Positions 35,432-46,592 of a stretch of DNA of 64,000 nt are shown in pieces. The notes beneath the pieces were generated by a model that was not told the origin of the DNA, did not search any database, and was given only the letters and a program-made list of their open reading frames with translations. Made by a program: the position numbers and the translations under genes. How positions within the stretch are numbered: the stretch's first letter is position 1; the number at the start of each line of letters is the position of its first letter. This DNA comes from Saccharum officinarum (lineage: Eukaryota; Streptophyta; Magnoliopsida; Poales; Poaceae): the NCBI GenBank assembly GCA_020631735.1, contig CM036197.1, positions 48,035,880 through 48,099,879 of the forward strand, read 5' to 3'.

Positions 35432-38079
35432 TGTAACACCTCTGTGTGTTAAGCATGCATTCACATCCTAAATCATGAGCATTTGCATTTCATACATGTT
35501 CATCATCGCATGCAAATTAAGTTAGAATTTATTTAAACTGTGATAAACATGTTTGAGCTCTGAATTAGTAAAAATCCTAGGTAAAAGTGGTAAAAATTTG
35601 TGGAGCTATAACTTTAAATAATTTAGAAATAATTAACATGATTTTTGGAGCAAGTTTTGTATTCAAAATCTTCCCAAATCTTGCTTCTAAAAATATTTCA
35701 GAAAATTGAGTTTTCATTTAAAAATTTGACTTTAAATCATCAATTCAAAATCTATTTAGAATTTTGAAAGGTGTCCTAAATGAAAGTTGTAGAGAATAAA
35801 ATTTTGAACAACTTTTGTTTTGGGGGCAATTTGTGAAAATGTCTTTTTCATCTTCAAAATTTGAATTTGAATCAAATTATAAAATATGGAATTTTATTTA
35901 GAAAAGAAAATCAATTTTTCAGGTTTACCGGGCCGTCGCCTCCTTTCCGGCCCAAGCGCCGAAGCCGGCCTGGCCTGCTCCGCGCCCGTGCCCGCGTCTG
36001 CCTCCGCCCGCGCGCTCGCCCGCCCACGCTCGCCGCGCCAGCGCGACCGACCGCGGCAGACCGCGCACGCCGCGTGGCGGCCGCATGCCGGCAACGCCCC
36101 GCGCGTGGCGGCCGCATGTCGGCGACGCCCCGCGCGTGGCAGCCGTGGCCTCTGCGCTCGCGCACTACCTCCGCCTTCATCTGCTCCGCCCGCTGCTCAC
36201 TTCTTCGCTCGCGCGCTCTTTCTCTCCCTCGCACAGCCAGTGCTCTGCCGCCGCGCGCCATTGCCGGCATCTTCCACCTCCGAGCCACCGTTCCCGCGCA
36301 ACGAACGAGTCTCTTTCCGATTCGCCTTGCCACGAGCTCCGCCACCTCCTCCTCCCCTCCGAACGGGCCACCGTGCACCTTGCTCGCCGACGGTAAGGCT
36401 CAATTGAGCGTCTTCCCGCGCGCGCCACCGAGCCGGGCCGCCGAGCTCGCGCTCCGCCATCGGCGCCCTCGTTCCCCCTTTCTCCCCTTGCATCACGCCG
36501 TTGTGTTCGCCTTTCCCACGCAGTTCGTTTGCTCTCCACGCCTCGCCTGCTCGTGACCGGAAGCGGCCGCTGGCCGTCGGCGGCGACCGCACCGCCGCGT
36601 TCCCGGGAGCCGGCATGCCCGGCCGTGGACACGCCCGCTCTCCCCCCCTCGCTGTTCGCCAGGCCAAGGCGGCCTTGGGCCGCAGCCCAAGCCGGGCGGC
36701 GTGCCTGCCTTCCCGCGCGCGCACGGGCCGAAAAGCCGTAGCCAGCCGGTTGATCTCGCTGGGCCGGCCCGTTAGCAATAAGAAAAATGAGTTTTTATTT
36801 TTCTTTTATTATTTTAAAATAGAAATGGTTTGGAAAATGTTTGACTACTCAAATTTGCTCCAAATCTGTTCAAATAAATTTTTCTAGGTTCCTTATCATC
36901 AGATCTACTTGAAAAAAATATTGCCTGTCAAGATTTAAATACTTTGATGTAGAGTTTTTATTTAATCACTAAAACTGCTGTTTTCTTGTTAAATTTGTAG
37001 TAAATCGTAGAAAGTTCAGAAAAATATGGTTCCACTTGCTATAATTTTCTTTTGTGATGTACTTTCTAGGAAAAATATATGCCATGCATGTTCTGTGGAA
37101 AAATCTTAAGGTGTAGTACAAGTGTTTAATATTGCTGATAATTGTTATTTTTGCTAGAGAGAAAAATATGAATAAAACATGCATGTAATAATTTTTCTAT
37201 AGTGATTATTTATTGTGTAGAATGGAGGAAAAATGCTAAATCTGTTGTTTGATACTTTTCATAGTATAAAGTATTTTTATGCTCATTTTTAGGCCCTAGC
37301 TTGTTATTTTTGTGTATGCAGTTCTATTAATTCAAATGCTATAAAAATTTTGTGGCATGCTAGATTAGATGATAGAAAGCTACTGTATTTTTCTCAGATT
37401 TTTCTGTGCTACTAAAATAGGTGTTGCTGTTCAAACCTAGTTGCAATTAGGGTTTAATTAACCTTGTCAATGCATGACTAGTTACTAGGAGTTGCTTTGG
37501 TGTATCTTTGAAGCATCTTAGATTTATATGTTGACTTAGCGCAGTAGTAGTAGAAGCGAATGCAGTAGATGGCATGTGCTTGTAGTCTGTATTCTCGGAT
37601 GATGTTGACTACCTTGTAGAAGAAATGTATTCCCACTTTATGAAATAAAGTGAACCTATTTATCTACATTTCATTCATCATGAACATTACATGTCATTTC
37701 CGCAATGCACCTAGGCATAAGCACTTATACGATTGCACCATACAGGATCGCAGGAAGTAACGCCGGTAGCAGTTCCCGAAGAGCCGGAAGGGCAGCCCGA
37801 GGAGCAGGAAGTGCCCGAAGCCGACGAGGAGGTCGGTGAGGATCTTCCAGAGTGCCTAGATCACCATCCGAGCTCTTTCAAGAGAGGCAAGCCCCGAAAC
37901 ATTTTCTCCCCTGGTTTGCAAATATTTTATTAATGCTTTACTTTAACTGCTGCATTATGTTTAGGAGTTGTTTGCACCGTTGCTGCATTATACCTTGTTA
38001 CTCTGTTCTACCCTATCCTTGTCACCTTGTCATTCGCAGTCAAGTAATTGCTTAGCTTGCTTAGACCGTAGAAGTCGGG
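35432..38079 (+). mobile_element. Large LTR-like element C, truncated at the assembly gap
   Basis: Starts TGTAACACCTCTGTGTGTTA, the same start type as A and B, followed by an A/T-rich block, a strongly GC-rich block (about 35930-36770), another A/T-rich block, and an acidic open stretch at 37745-37895 (VPEEPEGQPEEQEVPEADEE ... KRGKPR). The right end lies in or beyond the N run. Open frames up to 231 codons in the GC block occur on both strands and are not genes. Confidence 0.65.
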
Positions 38080-38179
38080 NNNNNNNNNNNNNNNNNNNNN
38101 NNNNNNNNNNNNNNNNNNNNNNNNNNNNNNNNNNNNNNNNNNNNNNNNNNNNNNNNNNNNNNNNNNNNNNNNNNNNNNN
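38080..38179. other. Assembly gap (100 N)
   Basis: Exactly 100 N, between element C and the region upstream of the EME1 exons. Confidence 0.99.
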
Positions 38180-38645
38180 TTTGGAATTGGCTAGTGAAGT
38201 ATGGACAAGGTTGAGTTGAGACATATGAAGGCACTAAGGTTGTGAAGAGCGCCTGGTGGAGGTCGTCGCTGGGGGAGAAGGAGCTGCGAGCGGCGGCGTC
38301 GCTCGCACGGGCGGCAGGCGCTCGGGCGGGCGCAGGCGCGGGCACGGCCGGTGTGGGAGGAGGCGTGGGGATAAGGGGGTCGGGGGGCGCTGGGCCGTTT
38401 TTAACGGTGGATAAGGTGGGTTGGGCCGTTTTTATGGCCTTTCTTCTCTTTTCTCCCTGTTCCATGACCATTGGTCTTCTATTTTTCTTTTCTTAAGTAC
38501 TTAAGTATGTATTATAATTTAAGTATGTATTGGAAAACGTCTAGAAAAACGCCTAGGAACGCCTAGGCGCGATTAATCCCGCCTAGGCGCTAGGCTGAGG
38601 GTCAGCGCCTAGATTCTCCCAGCGCCTAGCTGAACTTTGTCCCCA
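38180..38645. repeat. Transposon-derived sequence upstream of the EME1 exons
   Basis: A GC-rich block (38255-38400) is followed by a cluster of GCCTAGGCG palindromes (38540-38632: AACGCCTAGGCGCGATTAATC, CCGCCTAGGCGC, GCGCCTAG). It is repeat-like and occupies the place where earlier EME1 exons would be expected. Confidence 0.45.
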
Positions 38646-38918
38646 ATAATATTCTAAATTTTCCATCTGGTAACAAGATATGTTATGCCCTGAAGATATT
38701 TAACTTGCTATTGAGTTGATTGTTATTTATCTGTAAGAGCCTAAGCTCAATTAACCTGGGAGTTGGGATATGGGTGAGGCTGCTGTTCACTGTGCATCAC
38801 CTTGTGGGCTTTTTGGATTGTGAGGAATGTGCATGGTAACTTCTCTGTAGTAGGAAAAGTAACCCAACTTTGACCATCTGAATCTGCTAAAATTAAAATG
38901 CTTTTGTTGTCATGTCAG

Positions 38919-39573
38919 TGAGCAAAGTCAATACAAGAACCCTTCAAATACTTGGAGACGTCCACCAGTGGAAGAGGTCTGTTTGCGTTTCTTGCATTTT
39001 TTTTCATGATGAACTTTTATTATCCTGGATGTGTTACATCTATTCTTTGTATAGGTTTTATGCAAACTGGCAACACACTATATTAATGTTCACTCAAGGC
39101 AATGCATAGATGAAGCTGAAGTAGTAGAGCACCTTGTTGGCCTGACATCTAGTCTTGCAAAATGCAAATTCAGGCAAGTTACATTTACTTAGACAAGTTC
39201 GGTAACTTTGTTGGTTTTTTCTAGTGAATCTAGAAATTGTGATGCATTGTAGTTTTTCCCCTATGCTTAACTGTTATGTATGGTCACTGTTTTGTGCTAT
39301 CATTGAGTCCATTGCTGTCATGCTGTTTTGTTGGAACCTACATCGTAGTAGCAAAGATAAAAGTTGATGTTCTAATTGAAAACTTGTATTCCCTTTGATG
39401 CATGGAAATATTTGATGAGGTGGAACAGCAAAAACCTCTTATATTTATCATTGGTGTAATGGAGTGACAAGTAAAAAATAGAAATTCATATGTGTTTACC
39501 AAGTTCTTTTAGTTCAGCAGGCATGTGCATATTTCTTTTAGATGGTTGTACCACTAATGCTTTTAAATGACAC

Positions 39574-39606
<33 letters not shown>

Positions 39607-41136
39607 TAGCATTTTGTCCCAAGCAAGTTGGGGTAGGCTAGAGATGAAACCCAAAAGAGACGATAAACAGGGAGACACACAAATGGACATAAAAGACACA
39701 CGACAGGAAGAGGTCACGGTTCAGGCACGTTGATTGTCAGTCTCCAAGCGCTCCTGTCCAAAGCTAAATCCTTAGAGATATTCCACTCCTTAAGGTCTCT
39801 CTTAACGGATTCGTCCCAAGTTAGTTTAGGTCGACCTCTACCGCTCTTTACATTATCGGCCCGCTTTAGAACCCCACTACGCACCGGCGCCTCAGGAGGC
39901 CTCCGTTGAACATGTCCAAACCATCTCAACCGATGTTGAATCAATTTCTCCTCAATTGGTGCCACCCCAACCCTATCCCAAATATCGTCGTTCCGGACTC
40001 TATCCCTCCTTATGTGCCCACAACACCAACGCAACATACGCATCTCTGCTTTTAAATGACACGATAGGTTAAATCCTTGACATGTAGTTTATTTTGGCAA
40101 TGTGATCTGGATATGCATTTAGTGCAGGTCTGCAGTTCTATTTGCTGCCAGGAGCATTTCCATGTTTGATAAATTTCCTCTTGGTTTTTTTTGCAGGAAA
40201 CCACTAACATGGTTATCTGTGCATGCTAATGGTGCAATTATCCCTAAAAGTTTTGTTCATAAGAACCTGGCGAAGAACGACACCTGGTATGTTGTGCAGA
40301 AGTAAATACCGAACCAGATCTCCATTGACTGTCCTCTGTTTTGCTAACCACCACCACCACCTCACCGCCCACCCCCACCCTCAGCATGCACTATAGTCTA
40401 CAATCAGTACTTCAATACTATCCCTTTTGCTGTTTTGCATGATGTTAGCTGCAATTTTATCTGATTTGTAATGGAACAAAATCTAGTCACTCATTCATCT
40501 ACTGATGAGATTTCTCATATGCAGTGTCTAGCCTAACCTTTCTACTAGGTTCCTGAATTCTTTTTGCTTATTAGTAGTATTCTGATTTGTCCTTTGAACT
40601 AAGCCAATTGAAATAGTAAAGTAAGCTTACCTTGAAATAAATAACTGAGATAGTTTCTAGTTCATTATTTTTCTTCAGTTCTGTTTTACAATAGTTTCAT
40701 GTAGATGAACACCATCTATTTGGCTACCATGGTCATGAACCATTGTACATGTATTATATCTGACAGGTTAAAAGCTTTAATCGCGATCCCTGACATCCAG
40801 CCAAGATATGCTATTGCAATCTGGAAGAAGTATCCCTGTATGAGATCCCTTCTAAATGAATATATGGATGCCAGTAAAAACGTGAGTGCCGTCCCTGGGT
40901 TCATATAAGAGCAAAAAAAGTTAGGAACTATGCCCTTTTGTGCTGTTAACTTGTCCCTGAAACAGGTTGCCGAGAAGGAACGTCTGCTTAGCGACTTGAA
41001 GGGGGAAGATCGCCTGGGTGATGAATGCAAAAGGTTGGGTGACAAATGCTCTAGAAGGGTGTACAGAATGCTCATGGCACAAAACGGAGGCTTGGATACA
41101 GATGACCCGAAGCTGGCGGTAGAGCTTAGTGCTTAA
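38919..41136 (+). CDS. EME1: Crossover junction endonuclease EME1, 3' five exons only
   Basis: EME1 is the non-catalytic partner of MUS81; the complex cuts branched DNA such as replication forks and recombination intermediates in the nucleus. Exons 38919-38976, 39055-39173, 40197-40286, 40767-40881 and 40966-41136 join in frame (183 residues plus TAA). The first exon, entered in phase, reads EQSQYKNPSNTWRRPPVEE, a conserved EME1 stretch. It is followed by KLATHYINVHSRQCIDEAEV and VEHLVGLTSSLAKCKF (end of the inactive ERCC4 nuclease-like fold). Then come WLSVHANGAI and the helix-hairpin-helix part (LIAIPDIQPRYAIAIWKKYP, YRMLMAQNG). The intron after exon 39055-39173 starts with GC (AG/GCAAGT). 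A LINE is inserted in the next intron. The first exon begins with one base that completes a codon from an earlier exon, so at least one exon upstream existed. Plant EME1 is normally several hundred residues; most of it is missing here. It may be a broken copy or a gene whose 5' part is in the gap or elsewhere. Confidence 0.88.
39574..40046 (-). mobile_element. 5'-truncated RTE-type LINE in an EME1 intron
   Basis: Perfect 16-bp duplication TGCTTTTAAATGACAC at 39558-39573 and 40047-40062. On the minus strand it ends in a (TTG)n tail, seen as (CAA)n at about 39575-39605, as is typical of RTE-clade LINEs. The minus-strand frame 40043-39714 encodes a reverse-transcriptase C-terminal tail with HRLRWFGHVQRRP and GRPKLTWDESVKRDLKEWNI, and is open over 109 codons. 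The perfect duplication suggests a fairly young insertion. Confidence 0.9.
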
Positions 41137-43389
41137 TCATCTGGACCTTGGCCATCAATGTATGCATGCCCTCTTGATGACCGGTTTGTGTACATATCGT
41201 CCTTTTGATCATGCTTGTACTTACTGATGCACTGTCAGGGTGAAAGAGTCGCATTAGCTCGTGCGATCTTTGGTGCCCAAAGCATGACCTGCAGCTGCAA
41301 TGCTACACGATGGCACATGCTGTATGTTTTGTTTATTAGCTAGCTAGCTGTGAAAAGCATTTGGTCGAATGCTAGGAAACTGGATGGTAAGGCATGTGTA
41401 TCCTATTCGCTGTGCTTTAGGTTACTATTGCCTTTTGAGAGCCTATAAGATATTAGTACTTCAGAAAAGCATAAGGAAATGTTTGGTATTGAAATCTACA
41501 TGTGTCTTTATATCATATATATGGGGCCCTTCATTCATCGACCAGTGCTGCATTTGTCCGTGTCGGCAGTGTCATATAAAGTACCTTCTGGTGCTGCCGT
41601 GCATTGTATGATTACCCGCATTGATCCAGTGAAAGATGCCATCGCCCCCTTTGTGGAGTACAGCTCCCAGTAAACTGTCCCTTGCGCAGCTAATTTTGCA
41701 GTAAGTTTGTTCGTCCGAAATATGCTCTGTGGAATCCGTCTGGTACTTGGGAGCTAGGTACATTGCTGGCTTGCTGCTGTTGTTAACTCTCCAGAGTCTA
41801 GAGATTAATTACTCTGTATGTACCCTTGTTCCTGTTTCCAAATATGGTTTTATGCTCGAGCTCACGGTCCATCTGATGCAGGCTTGCCGTCCTCGCAGAC
41901 GATTGAAGAAGAGAGGAGACTTTGCTGAGACGCCAGGGGTGCCTGGGCAGCATTTCTTGGGACGGGCATCGTTTTCACTGTAGGGCAAGCCGGAGATTGC
42001 GATGCATTGATCGGGCGCAGCGAGTACTGATGGGTGCATGGCCGCATGTGCCTCGGACAAATTTGACGTCCCCTCGCTGCAGGCTGCAGGCTGGGCGGTG
42101 GAGCACCAGACACGGCCGCGTGCTCCCAGTCCCAGCACGGACGACGGGACGACCAGCACCCTCCGGCTCCGGCTAGGTGGCGACTGGTGGCTCCAGCCAG
42201 ATGCTCTGCCTGCCGTGCCCGGGGCTCTCTTCCAGATTCCAATTCGAGGCCGGTTCATCAGATTAGATTCAGGAGGCGCGATGCCATTTCCCGAGCCACG
42301 AAAAAGCTAAGGAAGCGTGATTCCGCTATACACGGAGAGGCCATATGAACCGTCCGAATCCAAAGGAGTGGAAAAAAATGGTTTAAAGGAACGCCAAAAG
42401 GGGAGAAGATAGGATGGAATTGATGCAGGCATGAGCAGGCATCGCAGAAACCGATCGTGAAATCCTGATGTCTTGGCCCAATTCTCTCTTGGATTTGTGC
42501 GCAGTTTTGGACCAACAAATGCATGCCTCCTACTGCATCCAAGAGTTGGTCACTGCAATGACAGGAGAGGAGACCTCTCTCAGAGAGAATCCCTCCCTCT
42601 TGCCTTCGTTGCCGGTGCCTTGCATCCGAAGCCGGCATGTGCAGTCAACTGTCGGATTGCATTGCTCGGTGTCGCCGGAGGCCCGGAGCCTCCAGATTCA
42701 TTCATGTTCCGGTCCACCACATGCGCAATGACATTGTTGTTGTAGAATCTCAGGCAAGCCGGCCCCGGAGACACTCTGGTTTCTTTGGTCGCCATGATGA
42801 GGTCATGATGCAGATTTCACGAGGGGGGAGAAGTTTACATTATCACCCAGCTGCCTGCGTGTTGCTTTCTTTGGCCTGTCTCTTCTCCGTTGTGATAGAT
42901 GCCCAGTGGTCCATGGTCGATTATATTATATATCTATCTAATCTAAGTATATAAGACGGTAGCTTCACCTACAGGTAATTGAGTAACCTCCAGGATTCGT
43001 GTTGGTTCTCCATTTGCCGGCTGCGTGCTTAAGCTTTCGTGAGTAGGACACGCTAGCAAAGAAAAGGGTGGCTACCCGTAGCAGCAGCAGCATCCTTTTG
43101 GCTTTGGGTATGATATGATCCTGAGGTCGCTCTTCTATTGCTTTCCTTCCCTCTGTGGTAGAACACCGAAAATTCCGCTAAAAAACACCATAAATTTGCT
43201 TCAGAACGCCTTCTTTTTTTCTCCAATTTTTCCCCTTCAAGTCACGTCAGCATTGCACGTCGGAGGACAGAAGAAATGATCCAAGAGACTCCCTATGGAA
43301 TTGAATATATTCACATGGATGTTCTATACGTCAGCAGAGAAGAGGCATAGCCAGACGGTAGCGTTGAGGGTGAACATTCTTTTTACCTA
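41137..43389. other. EME1 3' flank and intergenic sequence
   Basis: The first few hundred bases probably include the EME1 3' untranslated region. Beyond that no gene or bounded repeat was recognised. Open frames at 41809-42310 overlap on both strands and carry no motif. Confidence 0.45.
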
Positions 43390-43631
43390 GGTCCCGTTTA
43401 GTTCCAAAAAAATTTGCAAAAATTTTAGATACTCCGTCATATCGAATCTTTGGACACATGCATAAAGCATTAAATATAGATAAAAAATAAAACTAATTAC
43501 ACAGTTTAGACGAAATGGACGAGACGAATCTTTTAAGCCTAATTAGACCATGATTGGACACTAATTGCCAAATAACAACGAAATTTGCTACAGTGTCATT
43601 TTGCAAAAAAAAATTGCAACTAAACGGGCCC
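43390..43631 (+). repeat. Tourist-type MITE, family 1, copy 8
   Basis: Termini GGTCCCGTTTAGTTCC and GCAACTAAACGGGCCC. Flanks are CTA on the left and TTA on the right, probably a mutated TTA/TAA-type duplication. The interior is the family type (CCGTCATATCGAATCTTTGG, TTAGACCATGATTGG). Confidence 0.9.
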
Positions 43632-43634
43632 TTA

Positions 43635-44514
43635 GTTGGCGCACGGCCCTCTGCGATTCTGTACCGTCCCAAAGAGGGGAATCTCTCTCCACGGCATGGC
43701 CACCTCCACATGCCCCGTAGCCATGATCCTCCTCGGCTATCTATGGAGAAACAGAGAGCCGGTCACGCACTCGTCAGTTGCCACCTTCACATGCCTCCCT
43801 GAGGACCGTATACCTACTTCAAATACACACACAACAGGGTGGCATATACTTCTACGCCACTGTTCTTACCATCACATGGTCAAGGGTTTGGTAACAGTTG
43901 CAAGCAAGCCTACGGCCGTAGCCCTCAGATTTTGAATCCACGTGATGTGCCATTAACTTGTTGCTTAGACCAGGAGGGCAGGAGGCTCTTCTCGTTGTCA
44001 ATTGTCAGAGAGGTGAAGACTGAAGAGGAGAGAGGAGGAAAGGCACTTGATGAGCCCATGGCTCTGCGTCCTGCCAACCCTTGGATATCATGGTTGGTTG
44101 GAATTGGATAGCAGGAGTGCTTGGATTGGATTGGATGGTAGTAGAACCACTCAACAAGGCTAGCAGTAGGTGTCCTCGGCAATATACAGATCCTGACTGG
44201 CTTAAATGCGGCTGCACCTGTAAGCAAACTGTCGCGAGTTTCCCGACTGCTTCTTGCGATGTCACGTTTGAACTTTGAACGTTCTGAGGTCCAAGTGTTT
44301 AATTGCTTGCCTGTTTCGTTTCGCCCATAGTCCTCCTCCCTGTGGTCATTGTCATGGCAGCCGGAGTATCTGTTTGGTTTGGCCTGCCTGCCCAATCTGC
44401 AAGTAGTGAAGTGAACCGCGCAACTTGGGTTGCCAACATTTTCCGGTCGCTGTTGCGTCATTGCTAGATTATATATGTATAGTCAGAGATGCAAGCATGA
44501 ATGAATGCGTTGCC
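43635..44514. other. Intergenic sequence, nothing recognised
   Basis: No gene or bounded repeat. Confidence 0.45.
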
Positions 44515-44522
44515 ATCGTCCG

Positions 44523-44959
44523 CAGGGCCATCTCTATAAATTTAAGGGCCCTCGGACAAACAAGATCGCAAGGCCCATTAAACTAATTTTAATATGACAA
44601 CTGAAGTATATAGTATGAAAAAAATAAATTACAACATATGTTTAGTTTGTGAAAGTTAACGATAGTAATGAACAAAAAAAGATAACAATAAAATAACTAT
44701 TATGATTATACCTCAAATAAAACAATAATGCTTCGATGCTTTGTAAAAAAATCATCTTTGAGCAAATGCAAAATCTTCGAGAACTGTACCTAGAAAGATA
44801 AACTATGTCCATCGAGAATAGGAAAAGACGGTGGCCTCGCATACGCTAATGTGCTAAATGTATAGACCTTAAGCACTATATATATATATATATATCTTGG
44901 GCCCCCTAGCGGCTTGGGCTCCGGCGTCGCGCCTCTTGTCCACCCCTAGAGCGGCCCTG
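44523..44959. mobile_element. Non-autonomous hAT-type element with perfect 8-bp target duplication
   Basis: Starts CAGGGCCATCTCTA and ends TAGAGCGGCCCTG, CA...TG inverted termini. Flanked by ATCGTCCG at 44515-44522 and 44960-44967. The 437-bp interior is A/T-rich with an AT microsatellite near 44877-44893. No coding capacity. Confidence 0.9.
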
Positions 44960-44967
44960 ATCGTCCG

Positions 44968-46363
44968 CCCTCATGTCACTTGTCACCACCGCTGGCGCTG
45001 CAGGGGAGGAAGGCACGGGTCGTCACGATGTCACCCACAGCCAGCCAAAACGGATTAGCTAGGCGATTAGTTTGAGGCGGCCCCGGCGTGATTAGTTGCC
45101 GCTCCACTGTGTTAGCTGTGCAGTTACAGCGGCCCCCTGCTGGCGCGCGAAAGCTAGCTAGGGTAGGCTTACAAGGCTAGGTAGCCTGGATTAAAATGCA
45201 GGTACCGTGGCCTCTGGTGCAGACAGTAAGGCAAAGCCAAGCGGGTGCACCGGCCGTGCCTGTCAGGCTGTGGCAGTGGCATAGAAAGCGACCGGATTCA
45301 AGCAGCAGGGAACGGGTCGGGCAGTCGCCGGTGCAAGGACAACCGTGCGGAGCGTAACAGGTGGGCTCTGGCCTCTGCTGGGCTGTGCATGCATGTATGC
45401 AGCGTGGCGCCGCAACGACGACGGCGTGCGCGAGGTGCTCGGTCGTCACGCCCCTTTGCACCCGTACGCTGCCAGTTCGCCACGCCGCGGCGGCGCGCAT
45501 CGAGTGGCAGACGAGGTGGTAGTGGCATCATTGCGGTTACTGCGTCACGGCACGACGCAGAGAAGGTGGCTGGCTCGATGGCCTCGTGATGCAACTTTAA
45601 CGACGTCGGCCGGCCGCGGTCGATCGGGACAAGCCAAGCAAAGACCTCAGCACCTTTGGCGTGCCGTGCCACAGTTGCTAGTACTTCCTAGGTGTAATGT
45701 AAACACTGCCCAAGAGTGTCTGTCATCCGTAGGAACAAGGCAAGGGACAAGCGGCGGCTTCGGGACGGGAGCAGAGCAGCGGCACGACGGACGGGTGAAA
45801 ACCAAAAGAAAGTGCCGAGCGGTGATCACCCCCCGCTGGCACGTCGCGTCATTAGTTAAAGATGGAGTAGTTTAGGCATTGCCCCATGCGTAGCGCGCGC
45901 ATCGGGAGCGCCGCGAGCGCGACAGGGCCGTGGAACGGGGAGCAAGCCGCAGCTCGAGCCGCCCGCTGCCGCCCTGCCCTGCGCGCTCCGCAGTCCGCAC
46001 ACGACACGTCGGTCGCCACAGGCCGGAAATTACGCGAGCCCCTCGCACCCAGACACCCATTCGGACCTGGAAATTGGCAGGGCAGCAAATCGCAGAGTCA
46101 CCGATGGCCCCCATCACCATCGCACATTTCCACCGAGGCGTACCGTACAGGCGCCCAACCGGCACCGGCACGCACCCACCGTACCCCACGACGGACGACG
46201 CCTGCACGGGGGCTGGAAGAAAAGGGCCGGAAACCGGCGCGAGGCCGCCGCGAATCCACACGATCGATCTCCGTCGACCGTTCGCCAGCGGTTGAGTGGC
46301 GACGGGTTGGTGGCCGGGATCGTGCGCGCACTGTGCGATATGCGAAAACCGAAGCCAGAGGCT
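44968..46363. other. GC-rich intergenic sequence
   Basis: Overlapping open frames of 100-178 codons occur on both strands, all Arg/Ala/Pro-rich, so composition explains them. No motif or promoter was recognised. Confidence 0.45.
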
Positions 46364-46592
46364 GGGGCCATGTTTAGTTTGTGATTTTTTTTTAAAAAAA
46401 AACACTGTACCACTTTTCGTTTGTACTTATAAACTTTGTCTAATCATGGATTAACTAGACTCAAAAGATTCATCTCGATATTTACAGATAAACTGTTGTA
46501 ATTAGTTTTTTTTTATCTATATTTAATGCTCCATACATGTGCCGGTATATGCGATGTGCCGGAATCTTGAAAACTTTTTGCATTTTTGCCAT
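46364..46592 (-). repeat. Tourist-type MITE, family 1, copy 9 (right end decayed)
   Basis: Begins GGGGCCATGTTTAGTTTG and carries CTAATCATGGATTAACTAG, TAATTAGTTTTTTTTTATC and CCATACATGTGCCGG. The right terminal inverted repeat is not recognisable. Confidence 0.75.

Noticed and set aside
35861..36778. 231-codon plus-strand and 193-codon minus-strand frames
   Set aside because: GC-rich block of element C; Arg/Ala/Pro composition in every frame.
38919..38986. Alternative reading of the first EME1 exon (SKVNTRTLQILGDV...)
   Set aside because: It needs a weak donor at 38987. The other frame gives the conserved EME1 stretch and uses the strong donor GAG/GTCTGT.
45177..46405. Several 100-178 codon frames
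   Set aside because: Overlap one another on both strands in uniformly GC-rich DNA; no motif.
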